Assembly: GCF_000827595.2 (NCBI RefSeq)
Contig: NZ_LN776178.1
Coordinates: 358,840-422,839 of the forward strand
From: Necropsobacter massiliensis
GTDB taxonomy: Bacteria; Pseudomonadota; Gammaproteobacteria; Enterobacterales; Pasteurellaceae
DNA: 64,000 nucleotides
Direction: 5' to 3'
In this document: piece after piece, positions 10,711 through 21,626 of the stretch
Numbering within the stretch: position 1 is the first letter of the stretch
Layout: each line of letters starts with the position of its first letter
Notes under the pieces: generated by a model
Seen by the model: only the letters and a program-made list of their open reading frames with translations
Database searches by the model: none
What the model was told of the DNA's origin: nothing
Translations under genes and position numbers: made by a program

Positions 10711-11782
10711 GGATTATATTGTGATACAGGAAACAAGAAAAAAATTACTTATCATGGCGGGCGGCACCGGCGGGCATGTTTTCCCCGCAATTGCCGTGGC
10801 GCAATATTTACAGCAGCAGGGCTGGGATATTTGCTGGCTGGGTACGCAAGACCGTATGGAGGCGCAGTTGGTACCGAAATACGGAATTCCTATTCGCTTT
10901 ATTCAGATTTCAGGATTGCGTGGCAAAGGCATTAAAGCATTGTTGGCGGCGCCGTTTGCGATTTGCAGAGCTGTATTGCAGGCGAGAAAGATTATTCGTG
11001 ATTATCGCCCTGATGCCGTACTGGGCATGGGCGGATATGTGTCCGGACCAGGCGGTCTTGCTGCCAAGCTATGCGGCGTGCCGATTGTGCTGCATGAACA
11101 AAATGCCATTGCCGGCTTGACTAATCATTGGTTGGCAAGGATCGCCACGCGGGTATTGCAGGCGTTTCCGAGCGCATTCGCGCAGGCGCAGACGGTAGGA
11201 AACCCGGTCAGACAGGATTTATTCGCAATGCCCTCGCCGCAGGAACGTTTTGCCGGTAGGAGCGGTAAATTGCGAGTATTGGTGGTCGGCGGCAGTCAAG
11301 GTGCAAGAGTGCTGAATCTCACGCTCCCTGCAGTGGTGTCGCGTTTGGCGGATAAACTTGAAGTGCGTCATCAGGTCGGAGCCGGTGCGGCGGCACAGAT
11401 TCAGGCGCTTTATCCCGCCGATGCGGACGTTCGCATTGTTGAATTTATTGACGATATGGCGCAGGCTTACGGTTGGGCGGATATTGTCATTTGTCGTTCC
11501 GGCGCATTGACCGTTTGCGAGCTGGCGGCGGTAGGCGCGGCGGCAATTTTCGTGCCGTTTCAGCATAAGGATCAGCAGCAGTATTTAAATGCCAAATACC
11601 TTGCCGATGCGGGGGCGGCGGAAATCGTGCAACAAAAAGAGTTAAATGCCGATGTGCTGGTGCGGTTGTTAAGCCGTCTTGATCGCGGCAAATTATTGGA
11701 TATGGCGGTGAAGGCAAAAACGATGTCGGCGCCGCGTGCGGCGGAGCAGGTTGCGCAAGCGGTTATTGACGTAACAAATTAA
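10703..11782 (+). CDS. murG: Lipid I N-acetylglucosaminyltransferase MurG
   Basis: MurG adds GlcNAc to lipid I to make lipid II on the inner face of the membrane. The diphosphoglycine loop [10 protein letters not shown] is near the N-terminus, followed by [11 protein letters not shown] and HEQNAIAG. The C-terminal nucleotide-binding half has [10 protein letters not shown] and [15 protein letters not shown]. The start is uncertain. The ATG at 10703 overlaps ftsW, but a GTG at 10721 has a well-placed TAAGGA and gives a length nearer the Haemophilus enzyme. Confidence 0.95.
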   Translation: MIKDYIVIQETRKKLLIMAGGTGGHVFPAIAVAQYLQQQGWDICWLGTQDRMEAQLVPKYGIPIRFIQISGLRGKGIKALLAAPFAICRAVLQARKIIRDYRPDAVLGMGGYVSGPGGLAAKLCGVPIVLHEQNAIAGLTNHWLARIATRVLQAFPSAFAQAQTVGNPVRQDLFAMPSPQERFAGRSGKLRVLVVGGSQGARVLNLTLPAVVSRLADKLEVRHQVGAGAAAQIQALYPADADVRIVEFIDDMAQAYGWADIVICRSGALTVCELAAVGAAAIFVPFQHKDQQQYLNAKYLADAGAAEIVQQKELNADVLVRLLSRLDRGKLLDMAVKAKTMSAPRAAEQVAQAVIDVTN

Positions 11783-11800
11783 GCAATCAGGAATAGATTA

Positions 11801-13237
11801 ATGAAAGATTTTCAACAACGGGTCAGACAGACTGTGCCGGAAATGCGTCGGGTACGCCAGATTCATTTTGTCGGTATCGGCGGTGCCGGCATGGGCGGTA
11901 TTGCAGAAGTATTGTTAAATGAAGGGTATTTGGTAACCGGTTCGGATATTGCGGAAAGTGCGGTCACAAATCGGTTAATTTCTTTAGGCGCGAAAGTGTT
12001 TTTCCGTCATGAAGCAGGCAATGTTACAGGTGCCAGCGTAGTGGTGGTTTCCAGTGCGATTAAAGCGGATAATCCGGAAGTCAAGGCGGCGCGTGAAAAA
12101 CGAATTCCGGTCATTCAGCGGGCGCAGATGTTGGCGGAAATTATGCGTTTCCGGCATGGTATTGCCATTGCGGGGACGCACGGCAAAACTACTACGACGG
12201 CGATGATTTCCATGATTTATGCACAGGCAGGGCTGGATCCGACCTTTGTCAACGGCGGCTTGGTGAAGTCTGCTGGCACTAATGCGCATTTAGGCTGTAG
12301 CCGTTATTTAATTGCGGAGGCGGATGAAAGCGACGCTTCGTTTTTGCACCTACAGCCAATGGTGTCGGTAGTGACTAATATTGAGCCAGACCATATGGAT
12401 ACCTATCATGGCGATTTTGAAGAAATGAAACAGACCTATGTGAATTTTCTGCATAATTTGCCGTTTTACGGTTTGGCGGTACTGTGTGCCGATGATCCAG
12501 TTTTACATGAGTTAGTGCCTCAGGTTGGACGCCAGGTAGTTACTTACGGTTTCAGCGAGAAAGCGGATTATCGCATTGAAAATTATCGCCAAACCGGCTT
12601 TCAAGGGCGTTATACGGTGTTGACTCCGGCGGGAAAAGCCATTGACGTATTGTTGAATGTCCCAGGGCGGCATAATGCGCTGAACGCCACTGCCGCGCTA
12701 GCCGTTGCGAAAGAAGAAGGCATCGGCGATGAGGCGATTTTGATTGCGCTGGCTGATTTTCAGGGCGCAGGACGCCGTTTTGACCAGCTGGGTAAATTTA
12801 GCCGCCCGAATGGCAGAGTAATGTTGGTGGACGATTACGGACATCATCCGACGGAAGTGGAAGTGACCATTGAAGCGGCTCGTCAGGGCTGGGGCAATAA
12901 ACGTATTGTGATGATTTTTCAGCCGCACCGTTATTCGCGTACCAGAGATTTATTTGAGGATTTTGTGCGTGTGCTGTCACAGGTGGATGTGCTGATTATG
13001 CTGGATGTTTATGCCGCAGGCGAACAACCGATAGCCGGCGCCGACAGTCGTTCCTTGTGCCGTTCGATTCGTAATTTGGGCAAGGTGGATCCGATTTTTG
13101 TCGCCGATTACGCACAATTGGCGGACATACTTGATCAGGTCATTCAAGACGGTGATCTGATTCTTGCGCAAGGTGCGGGCGATGTGAGCAAATTATCGCG
13201 TCGCTTAGTGGAACAATGGACAGCGGAACAACGCTAA
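11801..13237 (+). CDS. murC: UDP-MurNAc--L-alanine ligase MurC
   Basis: MurC adds the first amino acid of the stem peptide to UDP-MurNAc in the cytoplasm. The N-terminal [11 protein letters not shown] loop binds the substrate nucleotide. The P-loop reads [11 protein letters not shown], and EADESDASF and the ligase-domain [10 protein letters not shown] follow, all family signatures. The length of 478 residues is typical. An AGGAA ribosome binding site lies before the ATG. Confidence 0.97.
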   Translation: MKDFQQRVRQTVPEMRRVRQIHFVGIGGAGMGGIAEVLLNEGYLVTGSDIAESAVTNRLISLGAKVFFRHEAGNVTGASVVVVSSAIKADNPEVKAAREKRIPVIQRAQMLAEIMRFRHGIAIAGTHGKTTTTAMISMIYAQAGLDPTFVNGGLVKSAGTNAHLGCSRYLIAEADESDASFLHLQPMVSVVTNIEPDHMDTYHGDFEEMKQTYVNFLHNLPFYGLAVLCADDPVLHELVPQVGRQVVTYGFSEKADYRIENYRQTGFQGRYTVLTPAGKAIDVLLNVPGRHNALNATAALAVAKEEGIGDEAILIALADFQGAGRRFDQLGKFSRPNGRVMLVDDYGHHPTEVEVTIEAARQGWGNKRIVMIFQPHRYSRTRDLFEDFVRVLSQVDVLIMLDVYAAGEQPIAGADSRSLCRSIRNLGKVDPIFVADYAQLADILDQVIQDGDLILAQGAGDVSKLSRRLVEQWTAEQR

Positions 13238-13254
13238 TATAAGTGGAACCCTAA

Positions 13255-14184
13255 ATGAAAAAAGCATTAAAACAACAAAAAATTGCAGTGTTGCTCGGCG
13301 GCACTTCGGCTGAGCGCGAGGTTTCTCTCAGCTCCGGTAGTGCAGTGTTAGCGGCGTTGCAAAATCAGGGATTTGACGCCCATCCGATTGATCCGAAAAC
13401 CTTTCCGGTGGCAACCCTAAAACAACAGGGATTTGAGCGGGTATTTAATATTTTGCACGGTCGTGGCGGTGAAGACGGCACGATGCAAGGTCTGCTGGAA
13501 CAAATCGGCTTGCCTTATACCGGCTGCGGTGTTATGGCTTCGGCGCTGACTATGGATAAACTGCGTACCAAAATGTTATGGAAAGCGTTCGGACTGCCGG
13601 TTGCGGAGATGGAAATCGTGACAAAATCAAGCCTGTCAGAACTAAACCCAGCGGCTGTTGTCGAAAAACTAGGATTACCGCTGATGGTGAAACCGTCTTT
13701 GGAAGGTTCCAGCGTCGGACTGACTAAAGTGAAAACGGTCGATACCTTGAAAAGTGCGGTGGAATTTGCGTTAGAACATGATGATACGGTGTTGATCGAG
13801 GAATGGCTGGCGGGCGATGAGTTTACTGTACCGGTATTAGGAAACGAAGTACTGCCAGCAATCAAAATTGTACCGGAAGGCGAGTTCTACGATTACGAGG
13901 CGAAATATATTTCGGATAGCACGCAGTATTTTTGTCCGGCCGGCTTAAGTGATGAACGCGAACAGGAATTACGTCGGCTGGTGAAAAAAGCTTATGATGC
14001 GCTAGGATGCCGCGGCTGGAGCCGAATTGACATTATGACCGATGCGCAAGGCGCTTTCCGTTTAGTTGAAGTGAATACCAATCCGGGAATGACCAGTCAT
14101 AGTTTATTCCCTAAATCTGCTGCCGTTGCCGGATATTCGTTTGAGCAGCTGGTGGCAAGAGTGCTGGAGCTCAGTGTCGAATGA
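13255..14184 (+). CDS. ddlB: D-alanine--D-alanine ligase (DdlB type)
   Basis: This ATP-grasp enzyme joins two D-alanines to make the dipeptide used by MurF. The N-terminal [11 protein letters not shown] loop, [18 protein letters not shown] and the metal-binding [10 protein letters not shown] are all present in order over 309 residues. The position between murC and ftsQ is that of ddlB in other gammaproteobacteria. The stop codon and the ftsQ start share an ATGA overlap, so translation of the two is probably coupled. Confidence 0.97.
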   Translation: MKKALKQQKIAVLLGGTSAEREVSLSSGSAVLAALQNQGFDAHPIDPKTFPVATLKQQGFERVFNILHGRGGEDGTMQGLLEQIGLPYTGCGVMASALTMDKLRTKMLWKAFGLPVAEMEIVTKSSLSELNPAAVVEKLGLPLMVKPSLEGSSVGLTKVKTVDTLKSAVEFALEHDDTVLIEEWLAGDEFTVPVLGNEVLPAIKIVPEGEFYDYEAKYISDSTQYFCPAGLSDEREQELRRLVKKAYDALGCRGWSRIDIMTDAQGAFRLVEVNTNPGMTSHSLFPKSAAVAGYSFEQLVARVLELSVE

Positions 14185-14948
14185 ATGTATTACGGCATAA
14201 AACATCGCAAGGGATCAGGACCGGCGCACGGAAACCCCGGTTTTTTGTGCGGATAAAGCCCTTAGTTGTGCTATTATGCCTAGGTCTGTTGTGTTATGTA
14301 TATGCTAATCGGCAGGATTGGCTGGATGCGTTGGACGACAGACCGATAAGTGCTTTCGCCTTGGTCGGTACGCCGACTTTTACGACGGACGCCGATATAC
14401 GGGAAACTTTGCTGAAAATGGGCGAACTGAAGGGCTTTTTCGGGCAGAATATGGATGCGGTGCGCGAGCAGATTCAGACGATGCCTTGGATCAAGGATGT
14501 GGTGGTGCGAAAAATCTGGCCGGATCGGCTGAGTATTCTGGTTAATGAATATACGCCGGTTGCAGTGTGGAATGAAACCGAGTTTGTTTCTGCCGACGGA
14601 GTCGTGTTTAAACTGCCGATGGAAAAATTAAAACAGGCGGATTTACCCCGTTTATCCGGTCCGGATTATCAAAGTGCGGTCGTTTTGGGGGCATGGAATA
14701 AGATTTATAATGATTTCAAATCCAAGGGGTTGATTGTTAAGGCGGTTGCCATTGATGCCAGAGGTTCATGGCAGGTTGTATTGGATAATGATGTCAGATT
14801 AAAATTAGGGCGCGGTGAATGGAAGACAAAACTGGATCGTTTTGTGACGATTTATCCGCAGATCGAAGTGCCGGAACATAAAAAATTATCTTATGTCGAT
14901 CTGAGATATGCTGTCGGTGCCGCGGTCGGAATGGCGGATGCGGATTAG
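14181..14948 (+). CDS. ftsQ: Cell division protein FtsQ
   Basis: FtsQ is a bitopic divisome protein that recruits FtsB and FtsL. A basic cytoplasmic N-terminus and one membrane segment (about residues 28-44) precede a POTRA domain and the beta domain, where [15 protein letters not shown] matches the family. At 255 residues it is of normal size. It overlaps ddlB by four bases, and ftsA begins about 35 bases after its stop. Confidence 0.95.
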   Translation: MNVLRHKTSQGIRTGARKPRFFVRIKPLVVLLCLGLLCYVYANRQDWLDALDDRPISAFALVGTPTFTTDADIRETLLKMGELKGFFGQNMDAVREQIQTMPWIKDVVVRKIWPDRLSILVNEYTPVAVWNETEFVSADGVVFKLPMEKLKQADLPRLSGPDYQSAVVLGAWNKIYNDFKSKGLIVKAVAIDARGSWQVVLDNDVRLKLGRGEWKTKLDRFVTIYPQIEVPEHKKLSYVDLRYAVGAAVGMADAD

Positions 14949-14983
14949 TGCATAATTACAAGTGAATAGTGCGAAGTTATAAA

Positions 14984-16261
14984 ATGGCTAAAATTGTGGA
15001 ATCAAAAACTATTGTAGGGTTAGAAGTCGGTACTTCTAAGGTCGTTGCCGTTGTGGGCGAAGTATTGCCCGACGGTGTAGTGAATGTGCTTGGGGTGGGC
15101 AGTTGTCCGTCTAAAGGAATTGATAAAGGCAGCATTACCGATTTAAGTGCCGTAGTAAATTCTATTCAGCGCGCGATTGAAGCAGCTGAGTCGGTTGCCG
15201 ATTGTCAGATTATGAGCGTGACCTTGGCGATTACCGGGGAACATATTCAGAGTTTGAACGAAAGCGGTTTTGTGCCGATAGCTGAAGGCGAAGTTACGCA
15301 GGATGAAATTGATTCCGCCATGCATACGGCAAGTTCGGTCAAAATGGGCGAAGGCTTGTCGTTGCTGCATATTATTCCGCAGGAATATGCCGTTGATAAA
15401 CAGGTGAATATTAAAGATCCGCTCGGGTTGCAAGGCGTGCGTTTAAAAGCACAGGCGCATTTGATTGCCTGTCATCAGGATTGGCTGAATAATCTGAAAA
15501 AAGCCGTCGAACGCTGTAAATTGAAAGTGGATAAAATCGTGTATTCCGGTGTTGCCTCCGGTTATTCCGTACTGACCGAAGATGAAAAAGATTTAGGCGT
15601 TTGTCTGATTGATTTCGGTGCCGGTACTATGGATATTGTGGTTTATACCAATGGCGCCTTACGGTTCAGTAAAGTCATTCCTTATGCCGGAAACCGAGTC
15701 ACTGACGATATCGCTTATGCTTGTGAAACGTCAAGAATGGAAGCGGAACGCATCAAGGTCAATTATAGTAGCGCATGGAATCCGCCGACAGCGCATGCTG
15801 ATAAGAAGATCGAAGTTGCGGGTATCGGCGGTCGTACTCCGCGGGTGTTGACTAAAGAACAGTTGTCGGTAGCGACGTCCGCGCGTTATGAAGAGTTGCT
15901 CGGATTGGTAAGAAACGAATTGAATCAATTGCAATACGAACTTGAAAGCAAACAGATGAAGTTTGAATTAATCGCCGGTATTGTGATTACCGGCGGCGGC
16001 GCACAGATTGAAGATTTAAAACTTTGTGCGGGCAAAGTGTTCGGCACTCAGGTGCGTATCGGCAGTCCGATGAATATCACCGGTCTGACTGATTATGTGA
16101 ATAAACCGCAGTATTCCACGGTTGTCGGTTTATTACAGTATAACCATAATAATGAAGATGAAAGTCCGATTAATGATCATTATGGTTCCGAAGACAGTTT
16201 TTGGGGTTCGACTTGGTCGGGGCTGAAAAAAATTATGAATAAAGTGCGCTCAGAATTTTGA
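14984..16261 (+). CDS. ftsA: Cell division protein FtsA
   Basis: FtsA is an actin-like ATPase that tethers FtsZ to the membrane. Visible are the phosphate-1 segment [15 protein letters not shown], the 1C domain [17 protein letters not shown], the phosphate-2 [10 protein letters not shown], and the adenosine segment ITGGGAQI. A basic amphipathic tail ([12 protein letters not shown]) is the likely membrane-targeting sequence. A GTG at 14969 extends the frame by five residues. I chose the ATG at 14984 because the family begins MAK. Confidence 0.96.
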   Translation: MAKIVESKTIVGLEVGTSKVVAVVGEVLPDGVVNVLGVGSCPSKGIDKGSITDLSAVVNSIQRAIEAAESVADCQIMSVTLAITGEHIQSLNESGFVPIAEGEVTQDEIDSAMHTASSVKMGEGLSLLHIIPQEYAVDKQVNIKDPLGLQGVRLKAQAHLIACHQDWLNNLKKAVERCKLKVDKIVYSGVASGYSVLTEDEKDLGVCLIDFGAGTMDIVVYTNGALRFSKVIPYAGNRVTDDIAYACETSRMEAERIKVNYSSAWNPPTAHADKKIEVAGIGGRTPRVLTKEQLSVATSARYEELLGLVRNELNQLQYELESKQMKFELIAGIVITGGGAQIEDLKLCAGKVFGTQVRIGSPMNITGLTDYVNKPQYSTVVGLLQYNHNNEDESPINDHYGSEDSFWGSTWSGLKKIMNKVRSEF

Positions 16262-16346
16262 GAATTTTAATTTTTAATCTACAATAAGAGCAATTTAAGT
16301 TTTAATTTTGCGCCAATCCGAGAATTGGCATTGACGGAGAATAAAT

Positions 16347-17654
16347 ATGTTTGAACCGGTTGATTACGATCTTGACGATATGAACGGTGCGCTCATCAAA
16401 GTGGTTGGTGTCGGCGGCGGCGGCGGTAACGCGGTAAATCATATGGTTGCCAATATGATAAAAAATAATATTGGCGGTACGGTCATCGATAGCGACGAAC
16501 TTGTTTATCCGACACCGGAAGATGAACACGGCAGAATTATTTTCTACGCGGTCAATACCGATGCTCAGGCGCTGCGGAAAAGTAATGTGCAGCAAACGGT
16601 GCAAATCGGCGGTGAAACCACTAAAGGGTTAGGTGCCGGTGCCAACCCGAACGTGGGGCGTAAAGCGGCGGAAGATGATCAGGAAGCGATCCGTTCAATG
16701 CTGGAAGGCGCAGATATGGTATTTATTGCCGCCGGTATGGGCGGCGGTACAGGAACCGGTGCGGCGCCGATTGTTGCACAAATTGCGAAAGAATTAGGTA
16801 TTTTGACTGTTGCGGTTGTTACCAAGCCTTTCTCGTTTGAAGGTAAAAAACGCATGCAGTTTGCGGAAATGGGCATTAAGGAATTATCTAAGCATGTGGA
16901 TTCCCTGATTATCATTCCGAATGAAAAATTATTGAAGGTATTAGGTAAGAATATCAGTTTACTGAATGCTTTTGCGGCGGCGAACGATATTTTACGCAAT
17001 GCGGTAACCGGTATTTCCGATATGATTACCTCACCGGGCTTAATTAATGTGGACTTCGCCGATGTGCGCACGGTGATGTCGGAAATGGGACGCGCAATGA
17101 TGGGTTCCGGTGTGGCGCAAGGAGCTGCAACCGACGGTCGGGCGGAGAAAGCGGCGCAGGATGCAGTCGCAAGCCCGTTGCTGGAAGACGTGGATTTATC
17201 CGGAGCGCGTGGCGTGTTGGTCAATATTACTGCGGGGATGGATCTCGGTTTAGATGAATTTTACACTGTCGGCGATACTATCCGTGCTTTCGCTTCCGAT
17301 GAAGCGACGGTCGTAGTCGGAACTACGTTAGTGCCGGAAATGGTCGATGAAATTCGAGTGACGATTGTTGCCACCGGTATCGGTGATATTGAAGGACCGG
17401 ATATTCAAATTATGCCGCGTACCCAAGGGGTTTCTCAGCCGACGGGACAATCTAATGCAAAACCGAATCAGGGCGGTTTTGGACAATATGGTCAAAACGT
17501 TTCAACCCATGGGCAGGAACCGGTTCCGAATCGACCGGCAAATCTCGCCGATCGCAATATTTTGGATACGCCGATTACAGACAGATTGAATTCATTGAAA
17601 AAAGACGAGAATTTGTTTAACGCGGCAAATTTTATGCGTAATCCTGATAAATAG
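16347..17654 (+). CDS. ftsZ: Cell division GTPase FtsZ
   Basis: FtsZ forms the cytokinetic ring. The nucleotide-binding [13 protein letters not shown] loop is near the N-terminus, and the tubulin signature GGGTGTG lies at residues 132-138, about 26 positions later than in Escherichia coli. The shift comes from an extra acidic loop between the first helix and the [11 protein letters not shown] strand, as I recall from Haemophilus FtsZ. The C-terminal linker is rich in Q, N and P and ends in a divergent conserved peptide ([10 protein letters not shown]). A GGAG ribosome binding site precedes the ATG. Confidence 0.97.
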   Translation: MFEPVDYDLDDMNGALIKVVGVGGGGGNAVNHMVANMIKNNIGGTVIDSDELVYPTPEDEHGRIIFYAVNTDAQALRKSNVQQTVQIGGETTKGLGAGANPNVGRKAAEDDQEAIRSMLEGADMVFIAAGMGGGTGTGAAPIVAQIAKELGILTVAVVTKPFSFEGKKRMQFAEMGIKELSKHVDSLIIIPNEKLLKVLGKNISLLNAFAAANDILRNAVTGISDMITSPGLINVDFADVRTVMSEMGRAMMGSGVAQGAATDGRAEKAAQDAVASPLLEDVDLSGARGVLVNITAGMDLGLDEFYTVGDTIRAFASDEATVVVGTTLVPEMVDEIRVTIVATGIGDIEGPDIQIMPRTQGVSQPTGQSNAKPNQGGFGQYGQNVSTHGQEPVPNRPANLADRNILDTPITDRLNSLKKDENLFNAANFMRNPDK

Positions 17655-17699
17655 ATTTTATAAATTACTTGTTGTTTAACAATAGGTTAAAAGAAAATT

Positions 17700-18617
17700 A
17701 TGATTAGACAAAGAACATTGAAACAAAGTATTAAAGTAACCGGTGTTGGTTTGCACAGCGGTAATAAGGTCACGCTGACATTACGCCCAGCGATGGCAAA
17801 CACCGGTGTGGTATATTGCCGTACCGATTTGAATCCGCCGGTGACTTTTCCGGCGAATGCAAATGCCGTGCGTGATACCATGCTTTGTACTTGCTTGGTC
17901 AATGAGGAAGGCGTCAGAATCTCTACTGTCGAACATTTGAATGCCGCATTGGCGGGATTAGGCATTGATAACATTATTATTGAAGTCGATGCACCGGAAA
18001 TTCCGGTGATGGATGGTAGTGCGAGCCCGTTTATTTATTTGTTGTTGGATGCCGGTATTGAAGAGCAGAATGCGGCGAAAAAATTCATTCGGGTAAAACA
18101 GCCGGTACGTGTTGAAGACGGTGATAAATGGGCGGAGTTAAAGCCTTACAACGGTTTTCGTCTGGATTTTACCATTGATTTTGAACATCCGGCGATCAGT
18201 AAAAACGTACGCAATTATGTACTGGAATTTTCTGCACAAGCGTTTATTCAGCAAATCAGTCGCGCCAGAACTTTCGGCTTTATGAAAGATATCGAATATT
18301 TGCAGTCTCAGGGCTTGGCGCTGGGCGGCAGTTTGGACAACGCTATTGTATTGGATGATTATCGAATTCTGAACGAAGACGGGTTGCGTTTTAAAGATGA
18401 GCTGGTACGGCATAAAATGTTGGACGCAATCGGTGATCTTTACATGGCGGGATATAATATTATCGGTGATTTCAAAGCCTATAAATCGGGTCACGGTTTA
18501 AATAATAAGTTACTGAGAGCGCTGTTAGCTAATCAGGAAGCTTGGGAGTTTGTGACTTTTGATGATAAACGGCAGGTACCCCAAGGCTATGTGGCGCCGG
18601 TTCAGGTATTCATTTAG
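17700..18617 (+). CDS. lpxC: UDP-3-O-acyl-GlcNAc deacetylase LpxC
   Basis: LpxC is the zinc-dependent deacetylase that commits to lipid A synthesis in the cytoplasm. The zinc ligands are visible in VEHLNAAL and in the later [10 protein letters not shown] motif, and the substrate-tunnel sequence [10 protein letters not shown] is at the N-terminus. At 305 residues the length is normal. It is the last gene of the dcw cluster here, 45 bases after ftsZ, and a strong terminator follows. Confidence 0.97.
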   Translation: MIRQRTLKQSIKVTGVGLHSGNKVTLTLRPAMANTGVVYCRTDLNPPVTFPANANAVRDTMLCTCLVNEEGVRISTVEHLNAALAGLGIDNIIIEVDAPEIPVMDGSASPFIYLLLDAGIEEQNAAKKFIRVKQPVRVEDGDKWAELKPYNGFRLDFTIDFEHPAISKNVRNYVLEFSAQAFIQQISRARTFGFMKDIEYLQSQGLALGGSLDNAIVLDDYRILNEDGLRFKDELVRHKMLDAIGDLYMAGYNIIGDFKAYKSGHGLNNKLLRALLANQEAWEFVTFDDKRQVPQGYVAPVQVFI

Positions 18618-18634
18618 TTAACAGTGATAGGTGG

Positions 18635-18666
18635 AAAGCTATATTTCGTCGGAATATAGCTTTTTT
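18635..18666 (+). terminator. Terminator at the end of the dcw cluster
   Basis: An 11-base perfect stem (AAAGCTATATT with AATATAGCTTT) with a 7-base loop is followed by six or more T residues. It lies 18 bases after the lpxC stop. Confidence 0.9.
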
Positions 18667-18722
18667 ATTGTCTGCTCGGCAAAAGTGCGGTTGTTTTTTT
18701 ATTTATTTTTTAAGGTGTTAGG

Positions 18723-20369
18723 ATGAAAAATCGAATTAAACTTGGTGTATTGGTAATGGGGCTGTGGGCGTCCTCCACGATGGCTTATCAGGCGGATCAT
18801 ACTTATCGTTTTACTGTATTGCATACTAATGATTTACACGGGCATTTCTGGGCGAATGAACGGGGAGAATATGGTCTGGCTGCTCAGAAAACCTTAATCG
18901 ACCGGATTAAACAGGAAGTCGAACAACAGGGTGGTTCCATGCTATTGCTGAATGCGGGGGATATTAATACGGGGGTGCCGGAATCGGATCTGCAAAATGC
19001 CAAGCCGGATATCGAAGGTATGAATATCATCGGTTATGAGGCCATGACATTAGGCAATCATGAATTCGACAACCCGCTTCAATTGTTAGATATGCAGGAG
19101 AAATGGGCGAAATTCCCGCTGTTGGCTGCCAATGTATATCATGCCGACAGCAGTAAATTATTAGTTAATCCTTATGTGGTATTGGACAAGCAGGGGTTAA
19201 AAATCGCAGTTGTCGGTTTAACCACGGAGGATACGGCAAAACTGGGAAATCCCGAATACATGGGGGCGGTGAAATTTGCCGATCCGACACAAAGCGCACA
19301 AAAGGTGCTGGTCGAATTAGACCGCAATGTAAAACCTGATGTTAAAATTGCCTTGACCCATATGGGATATTATTACGATGCCAAGCATGGTTCAAATGCG
19401 CCGGGTGATGTCAGTATGGCACGTAACCTGCCGCCGAAATCGTTCGATATGATTATCGGCGGACATTCTCATGACACAGTTTGTGTTGATGCAAAAGGCG
19501 GTTTTATTGAACAGTATCAACCGACGATGCCTTGTATGCCGGATTTTCAGAATGGCAGTTGGATCATGCAGGCTGGGGAATGGGGCAAATATGTTGGCAG
19601 AGCGGATTTTGAGTTTATCAACGGCGAACTGAAACTGGTCAATTATCAATTGATTCCAGTGAATCTGAAACGCAAAGTAAAAACTGCGGACGGCAAAACT
19701 GATTATGTTTTCTATGCAACAGAGATTCCTCAGGACGCACAGTTGCTTGCGACACTCAAAACTTATCAAGCGCAGGGCGATAAATTACTGGGTGTGAAAG
19801 TCGGTGAGACTCGAGGCGAATTGGTCGGCGATCGTGATGTGGTGCGTTTTCACCAAACCAATTTAGGGCGATTAGTGGCGGAAGCGCAACGCGAACGCGT
19901 AAAAGCCGATGTAGGGATTATGAATTCCGGTGGAATTCGCGATTCTATTCAGGCAGGCGATGTTACTTATAAGGATATTCTGAAAGTTCAGCCGTTCGGT
20001 AATATTATCAGTTATGTAGAATTGAGCGGTGCCGAATTGCTTGATTATCTGAACGTTGTTGCACTGAAGGAAGTAGATTCCGGCGCTTACGCACAATTTG
20101 CCGGTATTTCAATGCGTGTAAACCGTGCTGCGCAAAAAGTCGAACAGGTGAAAATTCAAGGGCAGCCCATTGATATGAATAAAATCTACCGCATTTCTTT
20201 ACCAAGCTATTGTGCGGCAGGCGGAGACGGCTATCCGGTGGTTAGTGATAACCCGAGTTACGTCAATACCGGTTTTGTCGATGCGGAAGTGCTGAAAGCA
20301 TTTTTTATTAAAAATTCGCCGATTGATGCAACTAAATTTGATCCGAAAGATGATGTTGTTTATCCTTAA
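18723..20369 (+). CDS. ushA: Periplasmic UDP-sugar hydrolase / 5'-nucleotidase UshA
   Basis: UshA hydrolyses UDP-sugars and 5'-nucleotides in the periplasm so the nucleosides can be taken up. A signal peptide of about 21 residues ends in S-T-M-A. The metallophosphatase motifs HTNDLHGHFW, NAGDINTG, LGNHEFDNP and GGHSHD provide the dimetal ligands, and the C-terminal nucleotide-binding domain has NSGGIRDS and GGDGYP. The 548-residue protein follows E. coli UshA through its length. The related Pasteurellaceae NAD nucleotidase NadN is an alternative, but the overall pattern favours UshA. It is inserted between lpxC and pheA. Confidence 0.9.
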   Translation: MKNRIKLGVLVMGLWASSTMAYQADHTYRFTVLHTNDLHGHFWANERGEYGLAAQKTLIDRIKQEVEQQGGSMLLLNAGDINTGVPESDLQNAKPDIEGMNIIGYEAMTLGNHEFDNPLQLLDMQEKWAKFPLLAANVYHADSSKLLVNPYVVLDKQGLKIAVVGLTTEDTAKLGNPEYMGAVKFADPTQSAQKVLVELDRNVKPDVKIALTHMGYYYDAKHGSNAPGDVSMARNLPPKSFDMIIGGHSHDTVCVDAKGGFIEQYQPTMPCMPDFQNGSWIMQAGEWGKYVGRADFEFINGELKLVNYQLIPVNLKRKVKTADGKTDYVFYATEIPQDAQLLATLKTYQAQGDKLLGVKVGETRGELVGDRDVVRFHQTNLGRLVAEAQRERVKADVGIMNSGGIRDSIQAGDVTYKDILKVQPFGNIISYVELSGAELLDYLNVVALKEVDSGAYAQFAGISMRVNRAAQKVEQVKIQGQPIDMNKIYRISLPSYCAAGGDGYPVVSDNPSYVNTGFVDAEVLKAFFIKNSPIDATKFDPKDDVVYP

Positions 20370-20397
20370 TTTCTGAGGTAGTGATTAGGACAAAAAT

Positions 20398-21558
20398 ATG
20401 GCACTTGAGTTAAGCGAAATTCGCCGGCAGATTACACAGATTGACCGCAGTCTGCTGAAATTATTATCCGAACGGCACCGTTTGGCGTTTGATGTGGTTC
20501 GTAGTAAAGAAGTGACGCAAAAAGCGTTGCGCGATATAGAACGCGAACAGCAACTGTTACAGGAGTTGGTGCAGTTTGCGGAAAACGAAAATTATCAGCT
20601 GGAACCACAATATATTACCCAGGTTTTTCAAAAAATTATTGAAGATTCGGTATTAACCCAGCAGGTGTATTTACAGAAAAAACTGAATGCGCAACGTGAA
20701 CAGAATATTCATATCGCGTTTTTAGGCAAACGCGGTTCCTATTCTCATCTTGCGGCGCGCAGCTATGCCGCGCGTTATCAGGAAGAGTTAATTGAACTGA
20801 GCTGTAGCTCCTTTGAGCAAATTTTCGCGAAAGTACAGAACGGTGAAGCGGATTATGGCGTATTACCTCTGGAAAATACCACTTCCGGTTCAATTAACGA
20901 CGTATATGATTTGCTACAGCATACGGAATTATCGCTGGTGGGTGAATTGGCCTATCCGATAAAACATTGTGTGTTGGTAAACGAGCAGGATGATCTGACT
21001 AAAATTGAGGTGTTGTACAGCCACCCGCAGGTGATACAACAATGCAGCCGTTTTATTCGCAGTCTGGAGCGCGTGCATATTGAATATTGTGAAAGCAGTT
21101 CGCATGCGATGGAGCTGGTGGCGAGTCTGAATAAACCAAATATTGCCGCGTTAGGCAACGAAGATGGCGGTAAATTATACGGTTTACGGGTATTAAAAAG
21201 CGATATTGCCAATCAGGAAAATAATATTACGCGTTTTATCGTCCTTGCCAGACAACCGATAACCGTTTCGCCACAGGTTCGTGCGAAAACCCTGTTGCTG
21301 ATGAGTACATCACAGCAGGCGGGGGCGCTGGTCGACGCGTTATTGGTGTTCAAACGCCATAATATCAGCATGACTAAGCTTGAATCCCGTCCGATTTACG
21401 GCAAACCTTGGGAAGAAATGTTTTATCTGGAAATCGAAGCCAATATCAATGCACCAGCAACACAGCAGGCGTTTGAAGAATTAAAGCAATACAGCAGCTA
21501 TTTGAAATTGTTAGGATGTTATCCGAGTGAGATTGTAAAACCAGCAGAAATTAACTGA
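20398..21558 (+). CDS. pheA: Bifunctional chorismate mutase / prephenate dehydratase PheA
   Basis: The protein converts chorismate to prephenate and then to phenylpyruvate for phenylalanine synthesis. Residues 1 to about 90 form the AroQ-type mutase helix bundle, about 105-285 the dehydratase domain with the NITRFIV motif, and about 295-375 the ACT regulatory domain with [15 protein letters not shown], which binds phenylalanine. The 386-residue length is that of the fused enteric enzyme. No leader-peptide attenuator is visible upstream. An AGGA lies before the ATG, and a bidirectional terminator follows. Confidence 0.97.
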   Translation: MALELSEIRRQITQIDRSLLKLLSERHRLAFDVVRSKEVTQKALRDIEREQQLLQELVQFAENENYQLEPQYITQVFQKIIEDSVLTQQVYLQKKLNAQREQNIHIAFLGKRGSYSHLAARSYAARYQEELIELSCSSFEQIFAKVQNGEADYGVLPLENTTSGSINDVYDLLQHTELSLVGELAYPIKHCVLVNEQDDLTKIEVLYSHPQVIQQCSRFIRSLERVHIEYCESSSHAMELVASLNKPNIAALGNEDGGKLYGLRVLKSDIANQENNITRFIVLARQPITVSPQVRAKTLLLMSTSQQAGALVDALLVFKRHNISMTKLESRPIYGKPWEEMFYLEIEANINAPATQQAFEELKQYSSYLKLLGCYPSEIVKPAEIN

Positions 21559-21576
21559 TTATCAGTTGATACAAAT

Positions 21577-21606
21577 AAGGGCTAAACGCAGTGTTTAGCC
21601 CTTTTG
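21577..21606. terminator. Bidirectional terminator between pheA and the purine permease
   Basis: The 11-base stem AAGGGCTAAAC / GTTTAGCCCTT is flanked by T residues on the plus side. It lies between two convergent genes and could serve both. Confidence 0.8.
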
Positions 21607-21626
21607 CCATATACAGTAGCGATTAA

